The notes below the pieces were generated by a model. The model was not told the origin of the DNA and did no database searches. It worked only from the letters and a program-made list of their open reading frames with translations. Positions 16,823 to 25,521 of a stretch of 64,000 bases of DNA are shown piece by piece. Position 1 is the stretch's first letter. Each line of letters opens with the position of its first letter. Made by a program: the position numbers and the translations under genes. Origin of the DNA: an uncultured Prevotellaceae bacterium (GTDB lineage: Bacteria; Bacteroidota; Bacteroidia; Bacteroidales; Bacteroidaceae); contig CACXMM010000020.1 of NCBI GenBank assembly GCA_902768785.1, positions 1 to 64,000 on the forward strand, read 5' to 3'.

Positions 16823-16876
16823 ATGCCCGTAATTCCATCACTTGACATAAGCGCGTCGTGATGGAATTACGGACAT
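16823..16876 (-). terminator. Long inverted repeat downstream of lpxA
   Basis: Arms of 19 bp (16823-16841 and 16858-16876, one mismatch, core CCGTAATTCCATCAC) around a 16-nt loop, 27 bp beyond the lpxA stop. Likely the lpxA terminator, although the stem is long and T-tracts are short. Confidence 0.65.
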
Positions 16877-16902
16877 TCTTTTCTTTTGGGACAAACTGGG
16901 AA

Positions 16903-17682
16903 TTACAGTTTGGTGATGATACCCTTCTGAGTGGTTCCCAGGAAGTCGGTGATCTTCCGGATCTCCTCGCTGTCGGGCACCTGATCCTTGATCTGGTTCA
17001 TGGCATCGAACAAACTGGTTTGTCCGTGGAATACCAGACGGTAGGCATTGGCAATATGCTTCAGCACCTTGTCGCTGATGCCGTAGCTCCTACACATCGT
17101 CATATTCACGCCACCATAACCTACAGGTGTACCCCCTGCTATAATATAAGGTGGAACATCTTTCGAGAAGGTGGTACCAGCCTGAATCATGACGCCCTCT
17201 CCTACCCTGGTGGCCGCATTCTCGATGACACTGGAGGAGAAGATCACGCCATTGCCGATCTCACAGTCACCTGCGATCTTCGTTCCATAACCGAACACAC
17301 ACTGGTTACCTACCTTGGTATCATGCGAAATATGGGCACCTTCCATCAGGAAGTTGTCGTTACCGATCACCGTCTGTCCTCCCGTATGGGTGGCACGGTT
17401 AATGACCACGTTCTCGCGGATGATGTTATTATCACCGATGATACACTCGGATTTCTCCCCTCGGAAATCAAAATCCTGCGGCAGGGCACCGATAACGGCC
17501 CCTTGATGGATTTTGTTGTGTCCACCCATCCGTGTGCCGTTGAGGATGCTTACGAAGGGGAAGATGATACAGCCGTCGCCGATCACCACATCGTCCTCGA
17601 TATACACGAACGGGAATATCTTACAGTTTTCGCCGATTTGAGCCTTGGGACTGATCTCGGCCTTAGGACTTATTTCACTCAT
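16903..17682 (-). CDS. lpxA: Acyl-ACP:UDP-N-acetylglucosamine O-acyltransferase
   Basis: LpxA starts lipid A synthesis by adding a 3-hydroxyacyl chain to UDP-GlcNAc. The 259-residue protein is the usual length (E. coli 262). It shows the left-handed beta-helix hexapeptide pattern (IGENCKIFPFVYIEDDVVIGDG), the HQGAVIGALPQDFDF segment, IRENVVINRAT, and GAHISHDTKVGN containing the catalytic His. The C-terminal helical domain follows. It stands alone here: upstream there is a heptamer repeat region, then the convergent-free end of the efflux operon, so it may be the distal gene of that operon or have its own unseen promoter. Confidence 0.95.
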   Translation of the reverse strand: MSEISPKAEISPKAQIGENCKIFPFVYIEDDVVIGDGCIIFPFVSILNGTRMGGHNKIHQGAVIGALPQDFDFRGEKSECIIGDNNIIRENVVINRATHTGGQTVIGNDNFLMEGAHISHDTKVGNQCVFGYGTKIAGDCEIGNGVIFSSSVIENAATRVGEGVMIQAGTTFSKDVPPYIIAGGTPVGYGGVNMTMCRSYGISDKVLKHIANAYRLVFHGQTSLFDAMNQIKDQVPDSEEIRKITDFLGTTQKGIITKL

Positions 17683-17689
17683 AAACTTT

Positions 17690-17816
17690 GAACTTTGAGG
17701 TTTGAACTTTGAACTTTATGATTTGCTCTGTTCCTGTGTACTTTGAACTTTGAGAATGGACTTCGTTACTGAACAGTAATCATAAAGTTCAAAGCTCAAA
17801 GTTCAAAGTTCAAAGA
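17690..17816. repeat. Inverted pair of TTTGAAC heptamer arrays
   Basis: A forward array (TTTGAAC units ending TTTATGATT at about 17722) and an inverted array (ATCATAAAGTTCAAAG... from about 17780) form arms of roughly 37 bp around a loop that holds two more units. It lies between the outer-membrane factor gene and lpxA. Confidence 0.85.
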
Positions 17817-17817
17817 A

Positions 17818-19194
17818 CTATTGGCTCCCCCCTCCCAGTGCCTGATAGAGATTCACGACGGCCTGCATCTTGGAGAAGTCATCGGCCACCTTGGAGAGTT
17901 GGACACTCAGCAGACTGCTCTGTGCCTGAATCACTTCGAGATAGGTGCTGCCACTGCTGGCCATGAGGGCCTTGGTGTCAACCACGTTCTTCTGAAGTAC
18001 TTCAATCTGCTTCGACTCGATAGCACTCTTCTCGGCACTGGCCTGATAGAGCACGAGGGCATTGCTCACCTCACTACCTGCCGCAAGCAGACTCTGCTGC
18101 CAACTGTTGTAAGCCTGTTCGTACTGAATCTTTGCCACCTTCAGTCCAGCAACGATCTGTCCGTGCTGGAAGATGGGCTGTACCAAGCTACCTACTGCCG
18201 AGAGAAGGATCTTTCCAGGGTTCACAGCACCGTTGTTATTGGTATAGGCACCGGTTCCCGTGATGGTGATATTGGGATAGAAACGGCTGCGTGCAGTGTT
18301 GATATCATAGAAGCACTGGGCCAGCTTCATCTCTGCCGCATGCACATCAGCACGGTTATTCAGCATCTGGATGCCCACACCCGTAGCCAGGTTCGTTGGC
18401 AGCGACTGCTCCTCAATTGTGCCGCGGGCAATGGTCTGTGCTGGCTGTCCGATGAGCAATGACAAGGAGTTCTCCACCTCGCGGATCTGTCTTTTCAGAT
18501 CCGTCTTCTGTGTCTCCACAGAGTAGTAGTTCGACTCTGCACTCTGCACAGCGGTAGAGCGATAGCCTACACGGGTATCCTTCATCACCTTCATCTTGTC
18601 CCAGGTGTCCTTCACAAGCAGCTGCATATCCTCGACAATCGACAGCTGGCGGTCGAGCATCAGCAACGTATAATAGAGGTTGGCGATGCCACTGACGATA
18701 TTCGTCTTCACCACAACCTGATAATCTTTAGTTGCCAAGAGCGCCATCTGCGTACTACGTTTCTGATTGAGCAGGTTTCCAAAGAGATCGACGCTCCACG
18801 AAGCACTCACAGGCAGTGAGTAGGCCTTCGTGGCTTTCCCACCGTCCCACGATGAGATCGTTCCCTGGGGGGAGAAGGTAAAGCCCGGCACAAAGGCGAG
18901 CTTAGCCACCTTCAGCTGTTCTTCCACCATCTTCACATTCAGGGCAGCATTCAGAAGATCAGCGTTCTTCTCCAGTCCCTGTTCGATAAGTGCCTGCAGT
19001 TTGGGATCAGTGAACACGCTACGCCATGGCATATTGCCGAAGTTCTCATCGGTGTTCACCTTCAGCGTATCGGTAACAGACAATGGATCGCGCACCAACC
19101 CTTCAGTATTCACGTCAGGGCGCTCATATTTGGTATAAAGACCGCAACCCGACAGCAGGAAGACTGTGGATAATACGATTATTACTTTCTTCAT
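17818..19194 (-). CDS. RND efflux outer-membrane factor, NodT/OprM-type lipoprotein
   Basis: A 458-residue TolC-family channel. The lipobox LLSGC places the lipidated Cys at residue 17. The N-terminal segment and two repeated helical/beta domains follow OprM layout, with FDPKL-like FTDPKLQALIEQGLEKNADL and the later RADVHAAEMKLAQCFYDINTARSRFYPNITI repeat. It forms the outer-membrane exit duct for the RND pump encoded 45 bp upstream and the adaptor beyond. Last gene of the adaptor-pump-channel operon. Confidence 0.93.
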   Translation of the reverse strand: MKKVIIVLSTVFLLSGCGLYTKYERPDVNTEGLVRDPLSVTDTLKVNTDENFGNMPWRSVFTDPKLQALIEQGLEKNADLLNAALNVKMVEEQLKVAKLAFVPGFTFSPQGTISSWDGGKATKAYSLPVSASWSVDLFGNLLNQKRSTQMALLATKDYQVVVKTNIVSGIANLYYTLLMLDRQLSIVEDMQLLVKDTWDKMKVMKDTRVGYRSTAVQSAESNYYSVETQKTDLKRQIREVENSLSLLIGQPAQTIARGTIEEQSLPTNLATGVGIQMLNNRADVHAAEMKLAQCFYDINTARSRFYPNITITGTGAYTNNNGAVNPGKILLSAVGSLVQPIFQHGQIVAGLKVAKIQYEQAYNSWQQSLLAAGSEVSNALVLYQASAEKSAIESKQIEVLQKNVVDTKALMASSGSTYLEVIQAQSSLLSVQLSKVADDFSKMQAVVNLYQALGGGSQ

Positions 19195-19239
19195 ATTCCT
19201 TATTATTCTACATTATTGACTATTGCCTCCTTATTCATG

Positions 19240-22200
19240 TCAGCTCTCTACCTGATATTCCACAGGGCGATGCGCATATTGCTGCAGCTCTGCGGCCACA
19301 TCCTCGTTCTCCTCATCATCGAACTTCATCGGGGAGATCTTCTCCTGGAGAGACTGGAAGATGACGAACAAGGTAGGAACGACAAAGATCTGGAGCAGCG
19401 TACCGATAAGCATACCACCCACGGCAGCAGCACCTAAGGTCTGGTTACCGTTCTTACCCACACCCGAGGCGAACATCATAGGTAACAGACCAATAATCAT
19501 GGCGAGAGAGGTCATCAGGATCGGACGCAAACGGGCAGCGGCACCTAAGACGGCAGACCACGAGATGGCCATACCCGTCTGACGGCGCTCTAGGGCGAAC
19601 TGTACAATCAAGATGGCATTCTTTGCCAACAATCCGATCAACATAATCAACGAGATCTGCATGTAGATATCGTTAGAATGCCCAAAGAGCTGAGTGAAGA
19701 GGAACGCACCTGCCAGACCGAAAGGTACTGACAGCACCACAGCCAGCGGCAGGATATACGACTCATACTGTGCACTCAAGATCAGATAGATGAAGATGAA
19801 GCAAAGTACAAAGATCAATGCCGTTGAGTTACTTGACGAAGCCTCGGAACGGGTCAGACCGGAATAGTCGTAGGTATAACCTGCCGGCAGCGTCTGCTTG
19901 GCTACTTCCTCCACGGCTTTGATAGCCTCACCCGTGGAATAGCCATCAGCCACCGTTGCCGTCACATTGATAGATGTGAACAGGTTGAAACGGTTGATAT
20001 TCGACGGACCATAGACGCGCTCCAGATTACAGAACTCCAGAATGGGTGACATTCCTGCCGGCGTACGGACATAAACACTGTTCAGCGACTCTGGTGTCAT
20101 ACGCGACGAGGGATCACCCTGTACCATGACACGGTAGAGCTTTCCGTAAGCATTGAAGTTGGAAGCGTAGAGACCACCATAATATCCCTGCAACGTGGAA
20201 AGTACGACTGAGGGAGAGATGCCAGCCTGCTTACACTTGGCCACATCCACATGAATCATATACTGTGGATAGTTTGGGTTGTAGGAGGTCTGTGCAGCCT
20301 GAATCTCCGGTCGTTTGTTCAGTTCTGCCAGATAATCTTTCGTAACCTCAAAGAAATGGTTCAGGCTACCTCCCGTACGGTCCTGCATCACAATCGACAC
20401 GCCACTGTTGGCAGAGAAGCCAGGAATCATAGGCGGCGCAAAGGCCAGCACCTGAGCATCCTTGATATGAGCTGTCTTGATGTAGATCTGTGCCAGCACG
20501 CCCTGTGCCTCATAGGGATTGAGGAAGAAACGGTAGATGCCGTCTCCCTGCCACAGTCCGGAGATCTTCCACCACAATCCCTTCTGACGTTCAGAGAAAG
20601 GCTTCAGCTTGATGATGAACGTGGCCTGATCGGATCCGGCACCAGCAATGAAGTTATATCCCTGAATCTGCTCACGACTCTGAATGGCAGGATCGGAAGC
20701 CAGGATGGAATCCACCTGGTTAATAATCTGACGGGTGCGTGCCACAGATGTTGCCGGTGGCATGGATATGGTACAGAACAGCGTTCCGGTATCCTCGTCA
20801 GGCACCAGACCGGTCTTGGTGGTCATCATCGTTGTAGCAAGGACAGCAATACCAATCACTACGGCGATGCCAATGGCAAGAGGTTTGCGTACCAGCTTCT
20901 GCACCCCATTCTTATATTTGCCCAGCACTTTATCGTAAGCAGTGTTGAACGAAGCATGGAAGCGGTCGATGCGCGACATCTTCACTTCGTTACCGTTCTC
21001 GTCGTGTGGCTTCAAGAAGATGGCACAAAGAGCTGGAGACAGAGTAAGGGCATTCAAGGCAGAGATAAAGATACTCACTGCCATGGTGACTCCGAACTCA
21101 CGGTAGAAGGTTCCACTGGTTCCTCCGATGAATGACACAGGGATGAACACCGATGCCATCACCAGGGTAATGGAGATAATGGCACCCGAGATCTCGTTCA
21201 TGGCATCAATGGATGCTGTGAGTGAACTCTTATAACCCTGATCCAGTTTAGCATGCACGGCCTCCACCACCACGATGGCATCATCCACCACGATGGCAAT
21301 AGCCAAGAGCAAGGCTGACAGGGTGAGCAAGTTGATCGAGAATCCGAAGATCTTCAGGAAGAAGAATGTACCAATCAGTGACACCGGCACGGCAATCAAT
21401 GGGATCAGCGTGGAACGGAAGTCCTGAAGGAAGATATAAACCACGAGGAACACCAGGATCAAGGTCATCACCAAAGTGAACACCACCTCTTCGATAGAGG
21501 CATAGAGGAACTCTGTGACATCGTAGTTGATCTTATAGGTCATGCCCGGAGGGAACAGCTTCGCCTGCTCCTCCAGCACCTTCTTCACATTCACGGCAAT
21601 CTCGTTGGCGTTTGATCCGGCAATCTGCTGAACCATACCCATCACCGACGGAATGTTGTTGTTCTTCATGGACACGCTGTACTGCAAGCCGCCCAGCTCA
21701 ATTCTGGCCACGTCCTTCAGTTTCAGCGTATTACCAACAGCATCGCTGGAGATGATGATATTGCCGAATTCAGCCTCAGATTTCAGACGACCAGTATAGC
21801 GCATGGCATACTCATAAGCCACATCCGACTGCTCTCCGAAAGTACCTGGAGCTGCTTCGATATTCTGTTCTGCCAGCACGGCAGCAATGTCAGAAGGCAT
21901 CAAGTTATACTGTTTCAGCACCTCCGGCTTCAGCCAGATACGCATGGAGTAGGTCTTGACACCAGGACTCTGCACATCACCCACACCTTGGATACGCTTG
22001 ATAGCCGGTACGATATTGATGTTAGAGTAGTTCGTCAGGAACTTATCATCATATCGGCCATCAGATGTCAGGGTGAACATCATCACCTGGGAAGTCTGAC
22101 GCTTCATCACCGTCACACCGATACGCGTTACCTCTGCCGGCAAGAGGGCCAGAGCTTGCTGCACACGGTTCTGAACGTTCACCGCACACATGTCGGCATT

Positions 22201-22494
22201 CATTCCCTGACGAAACAGCACCTGAATGCTGGCTGATCCCGAAGAGGCAGATGACGAAAGGTAATCCATACCCTCCACACCATTGATGCTCTCCTCCAAG
22301 GGAACCAGCACGGAGTTCTTTACAGTTTCTGCATCGGCACCAGGGTAGCTGGTGAACACCACAACGGTTGGCGGTGCGATGTCTGGATACTGCTCAATAG
22401 GCAGCGTAGCCAGTCCGATGAAGCCCAGCAAGACAATCACGATGGAGATCACCGTGGAGAGCACTGGACGTTTTATAAATGTTGTAAAAGTCAT
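19240..22494 (-). CDS. RND-family (HAE1/AcrB-type) efflux pump
   Basis: A 1,084-residue inner-membrane proton-driven pump. The protein starts FIKRPVLSTVISIVIVLLG (TM1 region), has the large periplasmic porter/funnel loop, and in TM4 the proton-relay pair in AIVVDDAIVVVEAVH. The second half repeats the topology, with the helix-pair motif GLLAKNAILIVQFA. Length is close to AcrB (1,049). HAE1 pumps export hydrophobic drugs, bile salts and dyes; substrates here are unknown. Follows the adaptor by 29 bp and precedes the channel gene by 45 bp. Confidence 0.95.
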   Translation of the reverse strand: MTFTTFIKRPVLSTVISIVIVLLGFIGLATLPIEQYPDIAPPTVVVFTSYPGADAETVKNSVLVPLEESINGVEGMDYLSSSASSGSASIQVLFRQGMNADMCAVNVQNRVQQALALLPAEVTRIGVTVMKRQTSQVMMFTLTSDGRYDDKFLTNYSNINIVPAIKRIQGVGDVQSPGVKTYSMRIWLKPEVLKQYNLMPSDIAAVLAEQNIEAAPGTFGEQSDVAYEYAMRYTGRLKSEAEFGNIIISSDAVGNTLKLKDVARIELGGLQYSVSMKNNNIPSVMGMVQQIAGSNANEIAVNVKKVLEEQAKLFPPGMTYKINYDVTEFLYASIEEVVFTLVMTLILVFLVVYIFLQDFRSTLIPLIAVPVSLIGTFFFLKIFGFSINLLTLSALLLAIAIVVDDAIVVVEAVHAKLDQGYKSSLTASIDAMNEISGAIISITLVMASVFIPVSFIGGTSGTFYREFGVTMAVSIFISALNALTLSPALCAIFLKPHDENGNEVKMSRIDRFHASFNTAYDKVLGKYKNGVQKLVRKPLAIGIAVVIGIAVLATTMMTTKTGLVPDEDTGTLFCTISMPPATSVARTRQIINQVDSILASDPAIQSREQIQGYNFIAGAGSDQATFIIKLKPFSERQKGLWWKISGLWQGDGIYRFFLNPYEAQGVLAQIYIKTAHIKDAQVLAFAPPMIPGFSANSGVSIVMQDRTGGSLNHFFEVTKDYLAELNKRPEIQAAQTSYNPNYPQYMIHVDVAKCKQAGISPSVVLSTLQGYYGGLYASNFNAYGKLYRVMVQGDPSSRMTPESLNSVYVRTPAGMSPILEFCNLERVYGPSNINRFNLFTSINVTATVADGYSTGEAIKAVEEVAKQTLPAGYTYDYSGLTRSEASSSNSTALIFVLCFIFIYLILSAQYESYILPLAVVLSVPFGLAGAFLFTQLFGHSNDIYMQISLIMLIGLLAKNAILIVQFALERRQTGMAISWSAVLGAAARLRPILMTSLAMIIGLLPMMFASGVGKNGNQTLGAAAVGGMLIGTLLQIFVVPTLFVIFQSLQEKISPMKFDDEENEDVAAELQQYAHRPVEYQVES

Positions 22495-22523
22495 TTCTTT
22501 TCAATTCTTCAATTTTCAACTCT

Positions 22524-23711
22524 TTATTTCTTCATGGCTCCCACGATATCGCCAGCACTCATGGCCTTGGCCTGCTCGTTGATCTTTTGCTCGTAACGCT
22601 CCGGAGTGATGGGAACGATTTCCATTCCGTCGCTGAGCTTTGTGATGCCATTGGTCACATATTTGTCTCCAGCCTTCAGACCGTCTGTCACGACATAATA
22701 GACACCATCGTTCTGGGGATTCACCTTGATCTCGGTATATTTCACCTTGTTGTCCTTGCCCAGTACATACACGAATTTCTTATCCTGTACCTCTGACACA
22801 CAAGACTGTGGAACGATGATAGCCGTATAGTCGTGATTCGGAATAATGATAGAACCACTACCACCACTCTTCAGCAAACGCTCGGGATTTGAGAACTGGG
22901 CGATGAGCTGGACAGAACCGGTGGAGGCATCGATCACGCCGCTGGCTTTCGTCACCTTACCCTCATGTCCATATACCGTACCGTCGGCTAACTGAAGTTT
23001 CACAGCAGGAATGGCATTCACGGCAGCCTGAACGCCACCGGCAGCCTTGCTCAGCTCAAGCATGTCCTTCTCAGTCACAGAGAAATATACTTCCATGCTG
23101 CTGATGTTCGACACCGTAGTCAGAGCGGGAACACTCGAAGCACTGACCATGGCACCCACTTTGTAGGGGAGCACACCAACAACACCTGAAGACGGACTCT
23201 TCACATAGCAGAAACTCAGCTGTTCCTTGGCAGAGGCCAGGGCAGCACGAGCTTGTGACAGCTGAGCCTGTGCACTCGCATAGCTATTCTTAGCTGATTC
23301 CAATTCATAAGAACCAATCACACTTTCCTGGAACAGTTTCTGGTTGTTCTCATATGTCAGTTTAGCAGTATTGCACTGGGCAGTAGCGATATTCACCGCA
23401 GCCTGTGCCTGACGGACACCAGCCTGATAGGTCTCGTTGTCTATCACAAACAACAGTTGTCCGGCACCAACCGCCTGTCCTTCCTTCACACAAACTTTCG
23501 TAATGAAACCAGCCACCTTCGGGCGGATCTCCACGTCCTGAACACCTTTGATCGTTGCAGGATAGGTAGTCTGCATCGAGGCTGTCCTTGTCTGTACAGA
23601 CTGTACAGGGAACTCATTGTCACCAAAATTGGGTCTGCCGCCGCCCTTGCCTCCACAAGAAACAAGAAGAGCAGATACAGCCGCAACCATTAAAATCTTG
23701 TTAATCTTCAT
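22524..23711 (-). CDS. RND efflux periplasmic adaptor lipoprotein (MFP family)
   Basis: A 395-residue membrane-fusion protein. The signal peptide ends in lipobox LLVSC, so it is lipid-anchored. IRPKVAGFITKVCVKEGQAVGAGQLLFVID is the split lipoyl half, followed by an alpha-hairpin rich in Ala and Gln and the second lipoyl half SFCYVKSPSSGVVG, then the beta-barrel and membrane-proximal domains. First gene of the tripartite pump operon; no adjacent regulator is seen. Confidence 0.94.
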   Translation of the reverse strand: MKINKILMVAAVSALLVSCGGKGGGRPNFGDNEFPVQSVQTRTASMQTTYPATIKGVQDVEIRPKVAGFITKVCVKEGQAVGAGQLLFVIDNETYQAGVRQAQAAVNIATAQCNTAKLTYENNQKLFQESVIGSYELESAKNSYASAQAQLSQARAALASAKEQLSFCYVKSPSSGVVGVLPYKVGAMVSASSVPALTTVSNISSMEVYFSVTEKDMLELSKAAGGVQAAVNAIPAVKLQLADGTVYGHEGKVTKASGVIDASTGSVQLIAQFSNPERLLKSGGSGSIIIPNHDYTAIIVPQSCVSEVQDKKFVYVLGKDNKVKYTEIKVNPQNDGVYYVVTDGLKAGDKYVTNGITKLSDGMEIVPITPERYEQKINEQAKAMSAGDIVGAMKK

Positions 23712-23793
23712 ACCTATTTTATTATTAATTGATATTTACTACATAACACTTGATCCATGAAAACTAACTTTTCGTTTTCAGTTTTACAAAATG

Positions 23794-23801
23794 CAAAGAT
23801 A
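23794..23801 (-). promoter_or_regulatory. -7 element of the RND operon
   Basis: TATCTTTG followed by GCA on the minus strand, about 82 bp upstream of the adaptor start. Confidence 0.7.
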
Positions 23802-23871
23802 CACATTATTATTTAAGCACGCGTAAAGATATCACATTATTGGCAAATATTAACGAATATTTGCATGGGGA

Positions 23872-25449
23872 TCACCCGATCAGTCCCATCTTCCTTGCTT
23901 TTTCCATCAGCAAGTTCATCAGGGGTTCACGCTCATTAGGCACCCGGTTATCGAGTACCGCATCCTTGAGGAACTGCTTCAGGGTTCCCACCTCCCGCGA
24001 TGGCTTCAAATGGAACATGTCCATGATTTCATTCCCATCGATGACAGGTTGTAATAAACGCTTATAATCCTTTTCTTTCAAGTCGGTAAGTTTCTCTCTC
24101 ACAACCCTGAAATTCTCCAAGAAGCGTTTCTTGCGCACCTCATTCTTACTGGTGATGTCTGCTTCACAGAGCGTCATCAGGTCGTCAATGTCATCACCTG
24201 CATCATTCATCAAACGACGCACAGCACTGTCTGTCACCTCCTCATCTGCAATCACAATAGGACGCATATGAAGGTCAACAAGTTTCTGTACATACTTCAT
24301 TTTCGCATCCAGTGGTAATTTCAAGCGGCGGAAGATGTCTGGAACCATCTTGGCTCCAATGAAATTATGATTATGGAAGGTCCATCCCAATTGGTTATCC
24401 CAACGTTTGCTTCGTGGTTTCCCTATATCATGTAACAATGCTGCCCAGCGAAGCCACAAAGCCATTGAAGGCTTCTGCTCACTCTCCTCCTGACTCCTGA
24501 CTCCTGTCTCCTGACTCCTGCCTCCTGACTTCTCTCTCCTGACTCCTCTCTCCTGCCTCCTGACTCCTGTCTCCTGACTCCTAACCACATTCTCCAGCAC
24601 TTCCAATGTATGATAGAAATTATTCTTATGTGCCCGTCCGTTCCGAGTCTCCACAATATCAAGGGCGGTCAACTCAGGCAAGATCAGTTGCATCAGTCCA
24701 CTCTCGTGGAGTTCAAGAAGTCCGATACTGGGATGGGCGGCCATCATGATTTTGTTTAGCTCTTCGGCAATACGTTCACCGCTGATAATTTCCAGACGGT
24801 GAGCATTACGGCATAGGGCTTCTTTGGTCTCCGATTCTATATTAAACCGCAATTGTGTGGCAAAACGAACACAACGCAGCATGCGCAGAGGATCATCAGA
24901 GAAGGTGATATCGGGATCCAACGGTGTGCGGATGATACCATCTTCCAGATCATACAAGCCATCGAAAGGATCCACCAGTTCGCCGAAGCGTTCACCGTTC
25001 AGACAAATAGCCATTGCATTGATCGTGAAATCACGACGGTTCTGATCATCTTCCAGCGTGCCATCCTCGACTACCGGCTTACGTGAGCCCCGATTGTAAC
25101 TCTCTTTACGAGCCCCCACAAATTCCACTTCTATTTCTGTAGAATCGGATGAAGAGTGGGATTGTGCCGATGTGGACGTGAGGATCTTTACCTGTGCCGT
25201 TCCGAAATTGCGAAAGACACTCAGGTGCGCCTTCCGTCCGATACGTTTCTTGAATGCTTGGGCAACAGCAATGCCACTACCCACCACAACGACATCGATA
25301 TCATTAGAGGGACGTTCCAGGAAAATATCGCGGACATAACCGCCCACCACATAGCACTCCACTCCCATCTCATCGGCTACCGCTGAGATCTGGTGGAATA
25401 TTTCCTGGTCGAGGATCTGTGCCAGTTCGGCATCAGTATATAGTTTCAT
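23872..25449 (-). CDS. cca: CCA tRNA nucleotidyltransferase with HD domain and a repeat-encoded insertion
   Basis: A 525-residue class II nucleotidyltransferase that builds or repairs the tRNA 3' CCA. Motifs: GGYVRD (residues 36-41), the metal-binding DID of SNDIDVVVVG (50-52), NRRDFTINAMA (137-147), DDPLRMLRCVRFATQL, and an HD domain with H340-D341 in ALLHDIGKPRSKRW. Between residues 290 and 323 a segment of 7-residue period (RSQETGV, RRQERGV, RREKSGG) is encoded by CTCCTNN heptamers and separates NNFYHTLEVLENV from the HD motif. The start at 25449 is chosen because the upstream in-frame TTG overlaps the promoter. The window's tRNA lacks an encoded CCA, so the enzyme should be essential. Confidence 0.93.
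   Translation of the reverse strand: MKLYTDAELAQILDQEIFHQISAVADEMGVECYVVGGYVRDIFLERPSNDIDVVVVGSGIAVAQAFKKRIGRKAHLSVFRNFGTAQVKILTSTSAQSHSSSDSTEIEVEFVGARKESYNRGSRKPVVEDGTLEDDQNRRDFTINAMAICLNGERFGELVDPFDGLYDLEDGIIRTPLDPDITFSDDPLRMLRCVRFATQLRFNIESETKEALCRNAHRLEIISGERIAEELNKIMMAAHPSIGLLELHESGLMQLILPELTALDIVETRNGRAHKNNFYHTLEVLENVVRSQETGVRRQERGVRREKSGGRSQETGVRSQEESEQKPSMALWLRWAALLHDIGKPRSKRWDNQLGWTFHNHNFIGAKMVPDIFRRLKLPLDAKMKYVQKLVDLHMRPIVIADEEVTDSAVRRLMNDAGDDIDDLMTLCEADITSKNEVRKKRFLENFRVVREKLTDLKEKDYKRLLQPVIDGNEIMDMFHLKPSREVGTLKQFLKDAVLDNRVPNEREPLMNLLMEKARKMGLIG
24483..24592 (+). repeat. CTCCTNN heptamer array inside the CCA-adding enzyme gene
   Basis: About fifteen units (CTCCTGA, CTCCTGT, CTCCTGC, TTCTCT variants); three units equal 21 nt and encode seven residues, keeping the frame. 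Confidence 0.9.
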
Positions 25450-25471
25450 GCGCTTCTTTTTGGAATGGCTG

Positions 25472-25479
25472 CAAAGGTA
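25472..25479 (-). promoter_or_regulatory. -7 element of the CCA-adding enzyme gene
   Basis: TACCTTTG followed by GCA on the minus strand, 22 bp upstream of the ATG at 25449. Confidence 0.7.
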
Positions 25480-25521
25480 CAAAAAAAAGCGCAGATAACA
25501 AAAAACCTTGCTGTTTTTGTC

